NCBI GenBank assembly: GCA_963169355.1
Contig: CAUJCR010000054.1
Location: 1-57,788 of the forward strand
DNA: 57,788 nt
From: Bacteroidota bacterium
GTDB lineage: Bacteria > Bacteroidota > Bacteroidia > B-17B0 > Aurantibacillaceae
Direction of reading: 5' to 3'
In this document: piece by piece, positions 1 through 8,249 of the stretch
Layout of the letters: the number at the start of each line of letters is the position of its first letter
Numbering within the stretch: the stretch's first letter is position 1
Made by a program: the position numbers and the translations under genes
The notes under the pieces: generated by a model
The model's database searches: none
What the model saw: the letters and a program-made list of their open reading frames with translations, nothing else
What the model was told of the DNA's origin: nothing

Positions 1-117
1 CAAAAAATAAGCACTATCTGTTTTTATATTTTGTTTTTGACCTTGTTTCATTAACTTTACTTAAAGTAATAGCTAATTTATGATATTTACTAATAAATTA
101 CAATTTCAATTGCCGCA

Positions 118-256
118 GCATTACAAATGCAGCGGAGCGGGGGCATTACAAATGCAGCGGAGCGAGGTGTTTTATACCTATTAAATAAAAAACCGTAGCT
201 AACAAACTACGGTTTTTTTTGTTTTTTATGCCGCAGGATTGCAAATCCAGCGGAGC
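118..256. repeat. Three short GC-rich palindromic repeats
   Basis: Two tandem 22-bp copies (118-139 and 143-164) share GCATTACAAATGC followed by AGCGGAGCG. A third variant at 236-256 reads GGATTGCAAATCC, again followed by AGCGGAGCG. The first part is a small palindrome whose outer bases differ in compensating fashion (GCAT/ATGC versus GGAT/ATCC), so pairing is kept. This suggests a dispersed hairpin-type repeat (REP-like). What spreads it is unknown. Confidence 0.6.
190..220. terminator. Hairpin terminator, probably bidirectional
   Basis: Arms AAACCGTAG (190-198) and CTACGGTTT (207-215) are followed by a T-run to 220 on the plus strand and preceded by an A-run on the other side, so it could stop transcription from either direction. 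It lies beyond the minus-strand RHS/immunity pair. Confidence 0.65.
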
Positions 257-439
257 GGGGACATCCAAGAGTTTTGCCGCAAATAAAATTATAAATAATA
301 AACTTAAAGTTTTTTCTGTTTTCATTTTTTTATACTATCTATAATTAAAATTATAATTAGTTTATTTTGTCTATATAATATTAAAAAATATAAGATTAAC
401 AAGATAAAGATAATTACTTAATGATGTTTTATACTTATT

Positions 440-649
440 TTATCTATTGAAAAGATTTTTAATATTTATAACTAAATCGCCGCCTTTACCTAAACAACAC
501 ATAACTCCTATTAGGATAAAACCAAAACAAGCTATGTATCCATTCCAGTCCGACGAGTCCATTATTTTATCTGGATTTTTATAGGTAAACATACCGATTA
601 GTACACCTGCTGCTATAAAAATTAATCCAATTATAACATCAAAAACCAT
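440..649 (-). CDS. Small two-helix membrane protein, candidate immunity protein
   Basis: A 69-residue protein with two hydrophobic segments (about residues 4-21 and 38-53) joined by a polar stretch with KNPDKIMDSSDW; a short inner-membrane protein is the simplest reading. It starts 9 bp downstream of the end of the RHS tip and on the same strand. In polymorphic-toxin loci that position is normally the immunity gene, and the toxin tip here has its own hydrophobic Gly/Ala segment, so a membrane immunity protein would fit. This role is inferred from position only; I recognise no family. Confidence 0.6.
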   Translation of the reverse strand: MVFDVIIGLIFIAAGVLIGMFTYKNPDKIMDSSDWNGYIACFGFILIGVMCCLGKGGDLVINIKNLFNR

Positions 650-658
650 AATATTTAT

Positions 659-1672
659 TTATTCATCTTTTTTCTTTGTTTCGTTATTTTCTAGCGCGTT
701 ATCTTTTACATTATCGATAGTTTCGCTTCCTAATACTTCACCTGCAAATTTTTGAACATCGTCACCATATTCTGAACCAGAAACGCTACCTGTAACGACT
801 TTATCTGCGGCATTACCAGCTACAATGACAGCTGCATCTGTAAGTTTATTATCATCGACTTTATCAATTACCTGTACACCATCTGCAACATCTTCCATTT
901 TGTCTCCGATATTATAAAGTTCTATACCACCGGCAACAATTTCAGGTTGACCAGTAACCGCTCCCGCGGCCACGGTTATAACTCCAGCTAATTTTACATA
1001 TGTACTGGCACTACTTAAATCTTCACCTAATTTTTTAAATCCCTTTTTGTCTTTGTACCTTGCCTCTACTTCTAGAGCTTTGCTTCTAATAGGATGGGCA
1101 TCTTGATATGATTTTACATATCCACCAGAAAACTGTTTTGTCTTAGAGTTTTGAACCATAACGTAGTCACCAGAACCAAGTGGGCCATTTTTCTCTCCTG
1201 GATGAACAACCGAATATGGAACTACATGCTTTAACTTTGTTCCTTTAAATTCAAAATAGAAAACAAAATTCTTTTCGGCTCCATCCAAATCAACAGCACG
1301 GATAACATCATTTTCTGCAAACGCATAAGAACTATTCCAAGCAAACTCTTTTTGAAGCGGGTCAACAGATAAGAACCGTCCTAAGGCAGGGTTATAAATC
1401 CTCATACCGTAATCTTGAGTCCCTTCACCTGTGCTAACTGTCTCGTTATCATTCTCTTTCCCGTTAAACCCATAACGGTAGTTCCCTGCGTTAAAATTCC
1501 TCCCCGGCATTGGGCTACCAAAGGCGTAATAATCAGTTGAGCTTATCACATCGGGTAGGTAGTAGTCGGTTATAAAATCGTTATTGGCATCTACAGGTAT
1601 TTTGCGGTCGGTAATAACAGTAAGTACATTCCCTAAATGGTTGCTTAGTTCGTATGTGCTTACTCGTTTCAT
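659..1672 (-). CDS. Truncated RHS-repeat tip with C-terminal polymorphic toxin domain
   Basis: A 337-residue protein starting right at the last RHS segment (YELSNHLGNVLTVITDRK, residues 7-24). The conserved RHS core end, YDYGMRIYNPALGRFLSVDP-type, lies near residues 87-105, and the hypervariable tip begins after DLDGAE (about residue 133). The tip of about 200 residues has a Gly/Ala/Val-rich hydrophobic segment (about 226-250) and a charged Lys/Glu tail. Full RHS proteins have well over a thousand residues; the YD-repeat barrel and any secretion signal are missing. An rny terminator lies only about 10 bp upstream, so this is an orphan cassette rather than the end of a long gene in this window. 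It may be silent, or be used by recombination into a full RHS gene elsewhere. Confidence 0.75.
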   Translation of the reverse strand: MKRVSTYELSNHLGNVLTVITDRKIPVDANNDFITDYYLPDVISSTDYYAFGSPMPGRNFNAGNYRYGFNGKENDNETVSTGEGTQDYGMRIYNPALGRFLSVDPLQKEFAWNSSYAFAENDVIRAVDLDGAEKNFVFYFEFKGTKLKHVVPYSVVHPGEKNGPLGSGDYVMVQNSKTKQFSGGYVKSYQDAHPIRSKALEVEARYKDKKGFKKLGEDLSSASTYVKLAGVITVAAGAVTGQPEIVAGGIELYNIGDKMEDVADGVQVIDKVDDNKLTDAAVIVAGNAADKVVTGSVSGSEYGDDVQKFAGEVLGSETIDNVKDNALENNETKKKDE

Positions 1673-1683
1673 TAAGTAAATAT

Positions 1684-1723
1684 AAAAAAACGCTCCAAAA
1701 TTTTAAAAAAATTGGAGCGTTTT
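1684..1723 (-). terminator. Terminator of the rny transcript
   Basis: Arms AAAACGCTCCAA (1687-1698) and TTGGAGCGTTTT (1712-1723) form a 12-bp stem just after the rny stop. On the minus strand the stem is followed by a run of T. It separates rny from the RHS tip. Confidence 0.85.
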
Positions 1724-1742
1724 AAAGTGTGTTATTTATTAT

Positions 1743-3296
1743 TTATTTAGCGTAGGCTGTTGCTCTTACCTCGCGTATCACGGTAACTTTTACTTGCCCT
1801 GGGTAAGTCATTTCTGTTTGTATTTTTTGTGATATATCAAAGGCTAGTTGTTCTGATTTTTTATCATCTACTTTTTCGGCCGATACTAATACACGCACTT
1901 CGCGTCCTGCTTGTATGGCATACGTTTTTTCAACTCCCTCGTAAGATAACGCAAGTGCTTCTAGGTCTTTTAAGCGCTTCATGTATTGCTCGGCTACCTC
2001 GCGGCGGGCACCTGGGCGGGCACCGCTAATAGCATCACACACTTGAATAATTGGTGCATATAAACTCGTCATTTCAATTTCATCATGGTGAGCACCAATG
2101 GCATTACACACTTCGCCTTTTTCTTTATATTTTTCGGCTAGTTTCATTCCTAATATAGCGTGTGGTAATTCTGGTTCTTCATCTGGCACTTTTCCTATAT
2201 CGTGCAACAAGCCTGCACGTTTGGCAATTTTAGGATTTAAGCCCATTTCGCTAGCCATTATTGCACATAAGTTAGCCACCTCGCGGCTGTGTTGCAATAA
2301 GTTTTGTCCGTAAGATGAGCGGTATTTCATGCGCCCTACCATACGTATTAATTCGGGGTGCAAGCCGTGTATGCCCAAATCAATACAAGTTCGTTTACCA
2401 GTTTCTAAAATTTCTTCGTCAATCATTTTTTTGGTTTTCTCAACCACTTCTTCAATGCGTGCCGGGTGTATTCTACCATCGGTTACTAATTGATGTAATG
2501 ATAAGCGACAAATTTCACGACGAATAGAATCAAAGCAGGATAAGGTAATAGCATCGGGTGTATCATCTACAATAATTTCTACACCAGTGGCAGCTTCTAA
2601 AGCACGAATGTTGCGCCCTTCTCTACCAATAATGCGCCCTTTCATTTCATCATTTTCGATATGAAACACAGATACCGAATTTTCAATAGCGGTTTCGGTG
2701 GCAAGGCGTTGTACAGATTGTATGATAATTTTCTTGGCTTCTTTGTTGGCATTTATTTTAGCTTCGTCCATCACATCTTTTATGTAAGCCATGGCTTCTG
2801 TTTTAGCTTCGGCTTTTACACTTTCTATTAGTTGTGCTTTGGCTTCGTCGGCGCTTAAGCCCGATACTTTTTCAAGCATTTCTATTTGCCTACGGTGCGA
2901 TTTTTCAATTTCTTCGCTTTTCTTTTTATACAGTTCAACTTGGGTATTGAGTTGTTGTTTTTGGTTTTCTAGTTCTTTATCTTTTTTGTTGTACTCCTCC
3001 ATTTTTTTAGAGAGTTCGGCATCGCGTTGTTTCGATTTGTTTTCTGCTACCGATAGTTGCTGGTTTTTTTCGTTAACCGATTTATCGTGCTCGGCTTTTA
3101 GTTGCAAAAACTTTTCTTTGGCCTGAAGTATTTTTTCTTGTTTTAGGGCTTCGGCTTTTACTTCGGCTTCTTTAATAAGGGTTTCTTTTTGTAGAGCGGT
3201 AGATTTATTTAGTTTAGAATTGGCAATAATAAAGCCAGCCACTACACCCGCAATAAGCGCTACTGCAATTAATATGATAGCTAATACGTCGTTCAT
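1743..3296 (-). CDS. rny: Ribonuclease Y
   Basis: Membrane-anchored endoribonuclease that starts mRNA decay. From the N-terminus: one transmembrane helix (about residues 4-22), a long charged coiled coil, a KH RNA-binding domain with [19 protein letters not shown], and an HD phosphohydrolase domain with LLHDIGK and a second HH pair in IGAHHDE. I place the start at ATG 3296, giving 518 residues; the reading frame runs 18 codons further to 3350, but that part ([17 protein letters not shown]) is not a sensible N-terminus ahead of the membrane helix. It lies downstream of zapA on the same strand, with a terminator-like hairpin between them. The family assignment is secure. Confidence 0.95.
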   Translation of the reverse strand: MNDVLAIILIAVALIAGVVAGFIIANSKLNKSTALQKETLIKEAEVKAEALKQEKILQAKEKFLQLKAEHDKSVNEKNQQLSVAENKSKQRDAELSKKMEEYNKKDKELENQKQQLNTQVELYKKKSEEIEKSHRRQIEMLEKVSGLSADEAKAQLIESVKAEAKTEAMAYIKDVMDEAKINANKEAKKIIIQSVQRLATETAIENSVSVFHIENDEMKGRIIGREGRNIRALEAATGVEIIVDDTPDAITLSCFDSIRREICRLSLHQLVTDGRIHPARIEEVVEKTKKMIDEEILETGKRTCIDLGIHGLHPELIRMVGRMKYRSSYGQNLLQHSREVANLCAIMASEMGLNPKIAKRAGLLHDIGKVPDEEPELPHAILGMKLAEKYKEKGEVCNAIGAHHDEIEMTSLYAPIIQVCDAISGARPGARREVAEQYMKRLKDLEALALSYEGVEKTYAIQAGREVRVLVSAEKVDDKKSEQLAFDISQKIQTEMTYPGQVKVTVIREVRATAYAK

Positions 3297-3378
3297 AATT
3301 TTAAATTTACTGTTGTGTTGCACTTTAAGTTTTAATTTAACACAGCCCAAGGCAACTATTCGGGTTGTATTAAAAACA

Positions 3379-3422
3379 AACGCACAAACTCTTGAAATAA
3401 AAAATTCAAAAATTTGTGCGTT
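3379..3422 (-). terminator. Hairpin between zapA and rny
   Basis: Arms AACGCACAAA (3379-3388) and TTTGTGCGTT (3413-3422) form a perfect 10-bp stem with a 24-nt loop. Read on the minus strand it is followed by TTTGTTTTTAATA. It most likely ends the coiled-coil/zapA transcript, so rny should have its own promoter between here and 3296. Confidence 0.6.
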
Positions 3423-3454
3423 AATTGGTCTTTAGTTACAAGACTATAATGCTT

Positions 3455-3763
3455 TTACTCTTTCGTATCTTCGATGTTTAATTTATGCTGATTAAGCATT
3501 TGTTCTACATCATTCAACACTTCTTTTAGAGTGCTTAACTCTTTTTCGGCTTGTTGTTTTTCTTTATGCAACTGGCTTACCAGCTGTAAAGTAACCATTG
3601 CCAAAATGTCTTTTTTATCTTTTACTCCGTAGTTTCTTTCAAACTCCGAAATTTTCTGATTAATTAATTCAACTGCTTGTTTAACGTTTTTCTCATCATC
3701 ACTTTTAATTTTCAGCGTATAAATTCCGCCGGCAATTTCAACTTGTATGCTTACGTCGCTCAT
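3455..3763 (-). CDS. zapA: Cell division protein ZapA
   Basis: A 102-residue ZapA-family protein, which cross-links and stabilises FtsZ filaments at the division ring. The N-terminal half (VSIQVEIAGGIYTLKIKSDDEKNVKQAVELINQKI) is the ZapA strand-helix head. The C-terminal half is a coiled coil (LQLVSQLHKEKQQAEKELSTLKEVLND). The length is usual for the family. It starts 21 bp after the stop of the long coiled-coil gene on the same strand, so the two are probably co-transcribed. Confidence 0.9.
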   Translation of the reverse strand: MSDVSIQVEIAGGIYTLKIKSDDEKNVKQAVELINQKISEFERNYGVKDKKDILAMVTLQLVSQLHKEKQQAEKELSTLKEVLNDVEQMLNQHKLNIEDTKE

Positions 3764-3784
3764 TAAACAAAGCTATTTTTTTTA

Positions 3785-6007
3785 TTAAGCACTCAAAAGA
3801 GCTATACATTTATCAATTTCACGCACCAACTCGTTTATTTGTTTTTTCATGGCAGTTTTTTCTGAACCAACATTACTAGAACTTCCGGCTAAGATAACAT
3901 TTTTTCTATGATTATCCAATTCGGTTACGTCAATATTCTGAGAATCAACCTGTTGAGAAATTCCAGTAATGGTTTCGTTCATTTTTAGTAACTGAATAGC
4001 CATTTCTTCTTTCTCGTTTAGTAAGGTTAAACGCTCATCGCTTAACATATCTATTTGTTTAAATAATTTGTCAACAAAGGCATCCTGCTCATCAGCTTTA
4101 GTAGCCGATTTTAAGTTAGCAATTTCATTTTCGTAGCCAGCAATTGTTTCATTTAATCGTTCTATTTGAGCATTTAACGATTCGGTTGTAGAACTAAATG
4201 CACGTACTTGATTTTCGAGTTCTTTATTGCTTGCCAGTAATACATCAAATTCATTTTGTAATTCGCTGCTTTGTTGGCTTGATTCGGTAACTGCACTTAA
4301 TTCGCCACGCACCGAGTTGAGTTCTGATTTAAGGAGTTCAATTTCGGTTTGTAAAGCCATATTATTAGCCGATAAATTCGTTATTTCATAATTCTTCGCA
4401 TTTAAAGTTTCTTTTAAATCGGCTGTTTTTCCTTCAACACTATTTTGTAGTTCAGATAATTCGCTTTTAATTAATTCTAATTCTGCCTCTGTAGCTTCTA
4501 GTTTATCACTTACAGCATCTATTTCGGTAATTAAGCTCGTATTTTCTGCTAATAATTTATTAAACTCAACTTCCTTAGTTTGTAATTGCTGAGAGTGTGT
4601 TACCTCTAATTCATTTTTAAAATCCTCGAACGACGCTTGTTCTTGAGATAAGGTGCTGTTTAAGGTATTAAACTTAGTTTCTAGTTCGGTATATTCGGCA
4701 CTGAGTTGTGATAATTCCGAAGATTGACCTTCGGCTTTTACTTGTAACTCTGCAATTGTCGTATTTCTTTGAGAAATTTCGCCTTCAAGTTCTGTAATTT
4801 TTTCATTTAAGCTACTCACTTGTTCATCAACACTTGCTAACTGTGAAGTTTTAAACTGATCGTATTCTCTACTTAATGTATTATATACCTCTAGTTGTTT
4901 TGCAATTTCGTCGGTTTTAACTTGAATACTCAAATTCAAATTCTCAATCTGTGTGTTTTGAGCATCGATGTGATACACCATCTCTTTAATTTTTTCTTTA
5001 AAGTGTTCGTTCTCTACCACTAATTTGCTATTATCGTCTGATAGTTTAGAGTTTTGTGTATTGGCATGTAAAACAGTGTTGCTTAATTTTTCTTCGTACT
5101 CGGCTTTTACTTTTTCTATAGCTAATGATAATTCAGTTTCAAAGGCTACTTGTTTTTGTTCAGCATCGCCATGTAGCGAATTTATTTTGTGATCATAAAA
5201 GGCAGTTAACTCGGCTTTTTCGTTAGAGTAAGCACCGCTTAATGATGAAATTTGGTTTTCGTAAGAAGCTTTTAACTCATCGCGCTCATTGTTCCACTGA
5301 TGAGTTAGCCCACTTATTTTTAATTCGTAATCATTTTTAATTTGCGCAATGCTCTCAGCGTTAGTTGAGTTTAAAGATGATATGCTTTCTTGCGACTCTT
5401 GTTTTAAAGTCTCAATTTGTTGGTTAAACTCTGCTGTTAAGTTTTCTATCTTCGATTCGTAAGAGGCAATGGTTTCTTGTTGTGTTGTTTGATAGGAGTT
5501 GGTAAGTTCAGCAATTTTAGCTTCTAATTCGGTACGAAGCCCTGTTTGTTGATACGAAGTGTTAGACTTTAATTCAGCGATTTGATTTTCATAATCAGCT
5601 TTAAGTGTTTGAATTTGATTTTCAGCCTCAGAATTTACATCCGCTATTTTTAATTCATACTCCGATGCAATGGTTGAAAGTTGCGCATTTAACTCATTAA
5701 TTTGAGATAGCAAACGGCTAATTTCATTTTGTTTATCATGCAATTGGTCGTGAAATGTATTTCTCAATTCTTTAAACGAACTTACTTCATTTTTGTAATT
5801 GATGTTATCACGCTCCATTACTGCCAACTTGGTGTTAAGCACGTCAATAGACACTTGCAAACGTTTACAATCTTCATCACGTTCAATAAGCTGATTACGA
5901 TAATCGCTCAACGAACGTTTAATTTCATTGTATTCTTTTCTTAGCGCTAAATCACTATCTAACACTTGTTGTAATTCAGTTTTTATGTTTTCTGCATTCA
6001 TGCTCAA
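3785..6007 (-). CDS. Long coiled-coil protein upstream of zapA
   Basis: A 740-residue, almost wholly alpha-helical protein with heptads from residue 5 to about 690 and no signal peptide or membrane segment. The region of about 100-300 repeats units such as YENQIAELKSN, YESKIENLTAEF and YENQISSLSGAY at roughly 25-40 residue spacing, suggesting internal duplication. The last 90 residues differ: MLSDERLTLLNEKEEMAIQLL and, at the very end, KKQINELVREIDKCIALLSA. In Bacteroidota a short protein of about 100 residues with that kind of ending normally sits ahead of zapA, so this may be that protein with a very long coiled-coil rod added. A division or cytoskeletal role is inferred from context only. 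Composition is rich in Glu, Ser and Asn. Confidence 0.8.
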   Translation of the reverse strand: MSMNAENIKTELQQVLDSDLALRKEYNEIKRSLSDYRNQLIERDEDCKRLQVSIDVLNTKLAVMERDNINYKNEVSSFKELRNTFHDQLHDKQNEISRLLSQINELNAQLSTIASEYELKIADVNSEAENQIQTLKADYENQIAELKSNTSYQQTGLRTELEAKIAELTNSYQTTQQETIASYESKIENLTAEFNQQIETLKQESQESISSLNSTNAESIAQIKNDYELKISGLTHQWNNERDELKASYENQISSLSGAYSNEKAELTAFYDHKINSLHGDAEQKQVAFETELSLAIEKVKAEYEEKLSNTVLHANTQNSKLSDDNSKLVVENEHFKEKIKEMVYHIDAQNTQIENLNLSIQVKTDEIAKQLEVYNTLSREYDQFKTSQLASVDEQVSSLNEKITELEGEISQRNTTIAELQVKAEGQSSELSQLSAEYTELETKFNTLNSTLSQEQASFEDFKNELEVTHSQQLQTKEVEFNKLLAENTSLITEIDAVSDKLEATEAELELIKSELSELQNSVEGKTADLKETLNAKNYEITNLSANNMALQTEIELLKSELNSVRGELSAVTESSQQSSELQNEFDVLLASNKELENQVRAFSSTTESLNAQIERLNETIAGYENEIANLKSATKADEQDAFVDKLFKQIDMLSDERLTLLNEKEEMAIQLLKMNETITGISQQVDSQNIDVTELDNHRKNVILAGSSSNVGSEKTAMKKQINELVREIDKCIALLSA

Positions 6008-6119
6008 TAAACAGTTTATTGTTGGTTAAAAATAGATGTTAGTCGAACTTAAAACACATACTTATGTAACTTTACATCAACAAGTCATTGTTAATTAAGT
6101 CATTGTAATTTTTAAGCTC

Positions 6120-7766
6120 ATGTTCTCTTCATTTACTACCTCACTTATTTTATGTTTTATAGTATGTTCAAGTTATTTATTTGGTCAGTCATCAATACCT
6201 TCGTTTATTTTTCCACTCGATAGAGAGCCTATTGTTACTGGTAATTACGGCGAATTACGTCCTAATCATTTTCATGCAGGTATTGATTTTAGAACCGATC
6301 AAATAAAAAATTTACCCATTAAAAGTGTGGCTGATGGTTACATATCGCGCATTAAAATAAGCCGTGGTGGCTATGGCAATGTGTTGTATATAACCCATGC
6401 TAATGGTTATGTAACAGTGTATGCACATCAAAAAATGTTTGCTGATAAAATAGATTCATACATTAAACAAGTTCAAATTGCTCAACAAAAAAACGAGATA
6501 GAAGTGTATCCCGAAAAAAATGTATTGAATGTAAAACAAGGCGAAGTCATTGGTTTTACAGGTAATTCGGGCGGTTCTACTGGTCCGCATTTACACTTTG
6601 AGATAAGAGACGAAAAATCGGAAATACCTTTAAATCCATTATTATTTTATAACATTAAAGATGATGTAAAACCAGAACTGAATCAACTTGCTATTTATAA
6701 TATTGCCGATACTTTACAAGAACAGCTTTATTCGCTTTTACCTATTAAAAATACCAAAGGTGCATTAGCACTCTCGCAACCAACGCTTACATTACCGTTC
6801 AATACCATTGCTTTAGGATTTTCTGGTTTTGATATGGCTAACGGTACAACGAATAAAAATAACATTTACGAAGCCAAAATTTATTTAGATAACACGTTAA
6901 TTTATCACCATCAACTTAATCACATAAGTTTTGATGATGCTCGATATGTCAATGTGTTTAGCGAACGAATTAAATACAATAAAATTCAAAAATGCTTTAC
7001 GCCATCTTGTTACCAAATATCCATTTATAAAACCATTTTACAAGGCGGTAAAATATACTTAAACGATACATTAACACATCAAATTAACTTAGTAGTTGCT
7101 GATGAAAAGGGAAATAGGAATAATTTAAATTTTTACATCAAAACAAAAAATATACAGCGCTACACAACTAACAAACCCTTAATAAATGTAACTTGTTATA
7201 AAGATACGCTACTTAAAAAAGAATTTGTAGAAGCAGAATTTAAGGCTGGCACATTTAGTAAACCGTGCTTTATAGCATCGTATATTAATAAACTAGGGAA
7301 TGTTGTAGTTGGTACAACCAACGATCAATTACTAAAACCAGCTACAATTTCTTTAAAAGTTGCGCAACCCATTATAGGTAAAGAATCACAAATGGTGATG
7401 ATGCTTGACAACCGATGTATTGGAGGAACATATAGTAATGGATGGATAAAAACCGACACCAAGCTATTGGGCGCGTTTAGTATATCGTACGACACTATTG
7501 CACCTAAAATTATCTGTAAAATAAAGAATACAGAAAATCTGTCGCAACATCAAGCTTTAATATTTAAAGTAAGTGATAATATGAGTGGAATAAATGATTA
7601 CCATTTATATATAAACAATGTGTGGACAATTGCGGAGTTTGATGCTAAAACAGGACGCATGACATGTAAACTTGATGATGCCATTCGAGGAGAGTTACAA
7701 ATTAAACTAGTGCTAAGCGATAATGTAGGTAACGTAAACACACTTGAATTTAAAACAAAAAGGTAA
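6120..7766 (+). CDS. Secreted M23-family (LytM-type) peptidase
   Basis: A 548-residue protein with a signal peptide (to about residue 22, ending FGQ), then a LytM/M23 zinc peptidase domain. The motifs are HFHAGIDFR (residues 50-58, with the H and D ligands) and HLHFEIRD (about 156-163), both intact, so an active peptidoglycan or glycyl endopeptidase is expected. The 370-residue remainder looks beta-rich, with Ig-like modules (GAFSISYDTIAPKI, VSDNMSGINDYHLYIN). It is transcribed away from the coiled-coil/zapA operon, with a 112-bp divergent promoter region. Other substrates are possible, since M23 proteins vary. Confidence 0.88.
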   Translation: MFSSFTTSLILCFIVCSSYLFGQSSIPSFIFPLDREPIVTGNYGELRPNHFHAGIDFRTDQIKNLPIKSVADGYISRIKISRGGYGNVLYITHANGYVTVYAHQKMFADKIDSYIKQVQIAQQKNEIEVYPEKNVLNVKQGEVIGFTGNSGGSTGPHLHFEIRDEKSEIPLNPLLFYNIKDDVKPELNQLAIYNIADTLQEQLYSLLPIKNTKGALALSQPTLTLPFNTIALGFSGFDMANGTTNKNNIYEAKIYLDNTLIYHHQLNHISFDDARYVNVFSERIKYNKIQKCFTPSCYQISIYKTILQGGKIYLNDTLTHQINLVVADEKGNRNNLNFYIKTKNIQRYTTNKPLINVTCYKDTLLKKEFVEAEFKAGTFSKPCFIASYINKLGNVVVGTTNDQLLKPATISLKVAQPIIGKESQMVMMLDNRCIGGTYSNGWIKTDTKLLGAFSISYDTIAPKIICKIKNTENLSQHQALIFKVSDNMSGINDYHLYINNVWTIAEFDAKTGRMTCKLDDAIRGELQIKLVLSDNVGNVNTLEFKTKR

Positions 7767-7807
7767 AAGTAAATTTTGATGGTTTTGGTGTTACTTATGA
7801 AGAATTG

Positions 7808-7977
7808 AACCCAGATTATGCATTAGCAATTCTATTACGAGCTAAAATCCCTGCAAAATATGTAGCTTCGCAACTTTTTCTCAATCACCGTAGCAGTGGC
7901 TACGCTTCATTCGTAAAAGTTCATATTTTATTGGGCTTTTAACTCTCACTACTAATTTCTAATGCACAATCTGGGTT
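7808..7977. mobile_element. 170-bp inverted-repeat element, copy 1 (MITE-like)
   Basis: Ends read AACCCAGATTATGCATTAG on the left and, as reverse complement, AACCCAGATTGTGCATTAG on the right, so the terminal inverted repeats match over about 24 bp with few changes. The interior has further nested palindromes, including GTAGC-AGTG-GCTAC. There is no coding capacity. A second copy lies at 37448-37619. Both copies sit just beyond the terminator of a tRNA gene; see findings. Confidence 0.7.
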
Positions 7978-8031
7978 GAAAAGTTCTACCAATAACTTTT
8001 GATTTAGATGTTACATTTGGTATAAAATAAA

Positions 8032-8057
8032 AAAGCAGTAAACTTATTTACTGCTTT
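8032..8057 (-). terminator. Displaced tRNA-Glu terminator
   Basis: The hairpin AAAGCAGTAAA / TTTACTGCTTT is followed on the minus strand by TTTTTTATTTT. It lies just outside the left att repeat. Before the element inserted, this would have been the terminator directly downstream of tRNA-Glu (33007-33078). Confidence 0.7.
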
Positions 8058-8063
8058 ACTACT

Positions 8064-8081
8064 TTTAAGTAGCCCGTACGG
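8064..8081. repeat. Left attachment-site core (attL)
   Basis: TTTAAGTAGCCCGTACGG, identical to 33001-33018. The bases on either side differ between the two copies, so the identity is exactly 18 bp. Confidence 0.85.
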
Positions 8082-8195
8082 TTCGTGCCGTTCCTCTTCT
8101 GAAATTCAAAATTCTTCCTATCTATCCTGTTTTTCAACCATTTAGCATTTTACGAAGTGCAACAAATGGAAAGGTAAAGCATGTCAATCGTTGAT

Positions 8196-8218
8196 ATGTT
8201 GTACCCCATGTTGTACCC
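8196..8218 (+). promoter_or_regulatory. Left arm-type integrase sites
   Basis: Two direct copies of ATGTTGTACC start at 8196 and 8208, a 12-bp step. The same pair occurs near the right end (32941-32962). Paired short direct repeats inside both ends of an element are what arm-type sites of tyrosine integrases look like. The first copy overlaps the predicted integrase promoter. Confidence 0.55.
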
Positions 8219-8227
8219 TTAACTTTG
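8199..8227 (+). promoter_or_regulatory. Predicted integrase promoter
   Basis: TTG at 8199-8201 and TAACTTTG at 8220-8227 fit the Bacteroidota -33/-7 pattern (TTG, about 19 nt, TAnnTTTG). The -7 box is 22 bp ahead of the integrase ATG. The -33 part lies inside the TGTTGTACC repeats, so integrase bound there could repress its own gene. Confidence 0.5.
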
Positions 8228-8249
8228 CAATTCAGTTTAGTTTTGCATC

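Larger units (their letters stand above)
1..439. other. AT-rich intergenic region with short repeats
   Basis: No gene is visible in this stretch. It holds three copies of a short GC-rich repeat (118-256) and one hairpin terminator (190-220), both listed separately. The remaining parts, 1-110 and 270-439, are very A+T rich and show nothing I can name. The stretch lies downstream of the minus-strand RHS tip and its small partner. Confidence 0.6.

Noticed and set aside
110..260. CRISPR array
   Set aside because: Only three short palindromic copies with unequal spacing and no cas genes.
3297..3454. 6S RNA between zapA and rny, as zapA-ssrS linkage is known in other bacteria
   Set aside because: The gap is only about 155 bp, contains a terminator-like hairpin, and shows no long interrupted stem with a central bubble.
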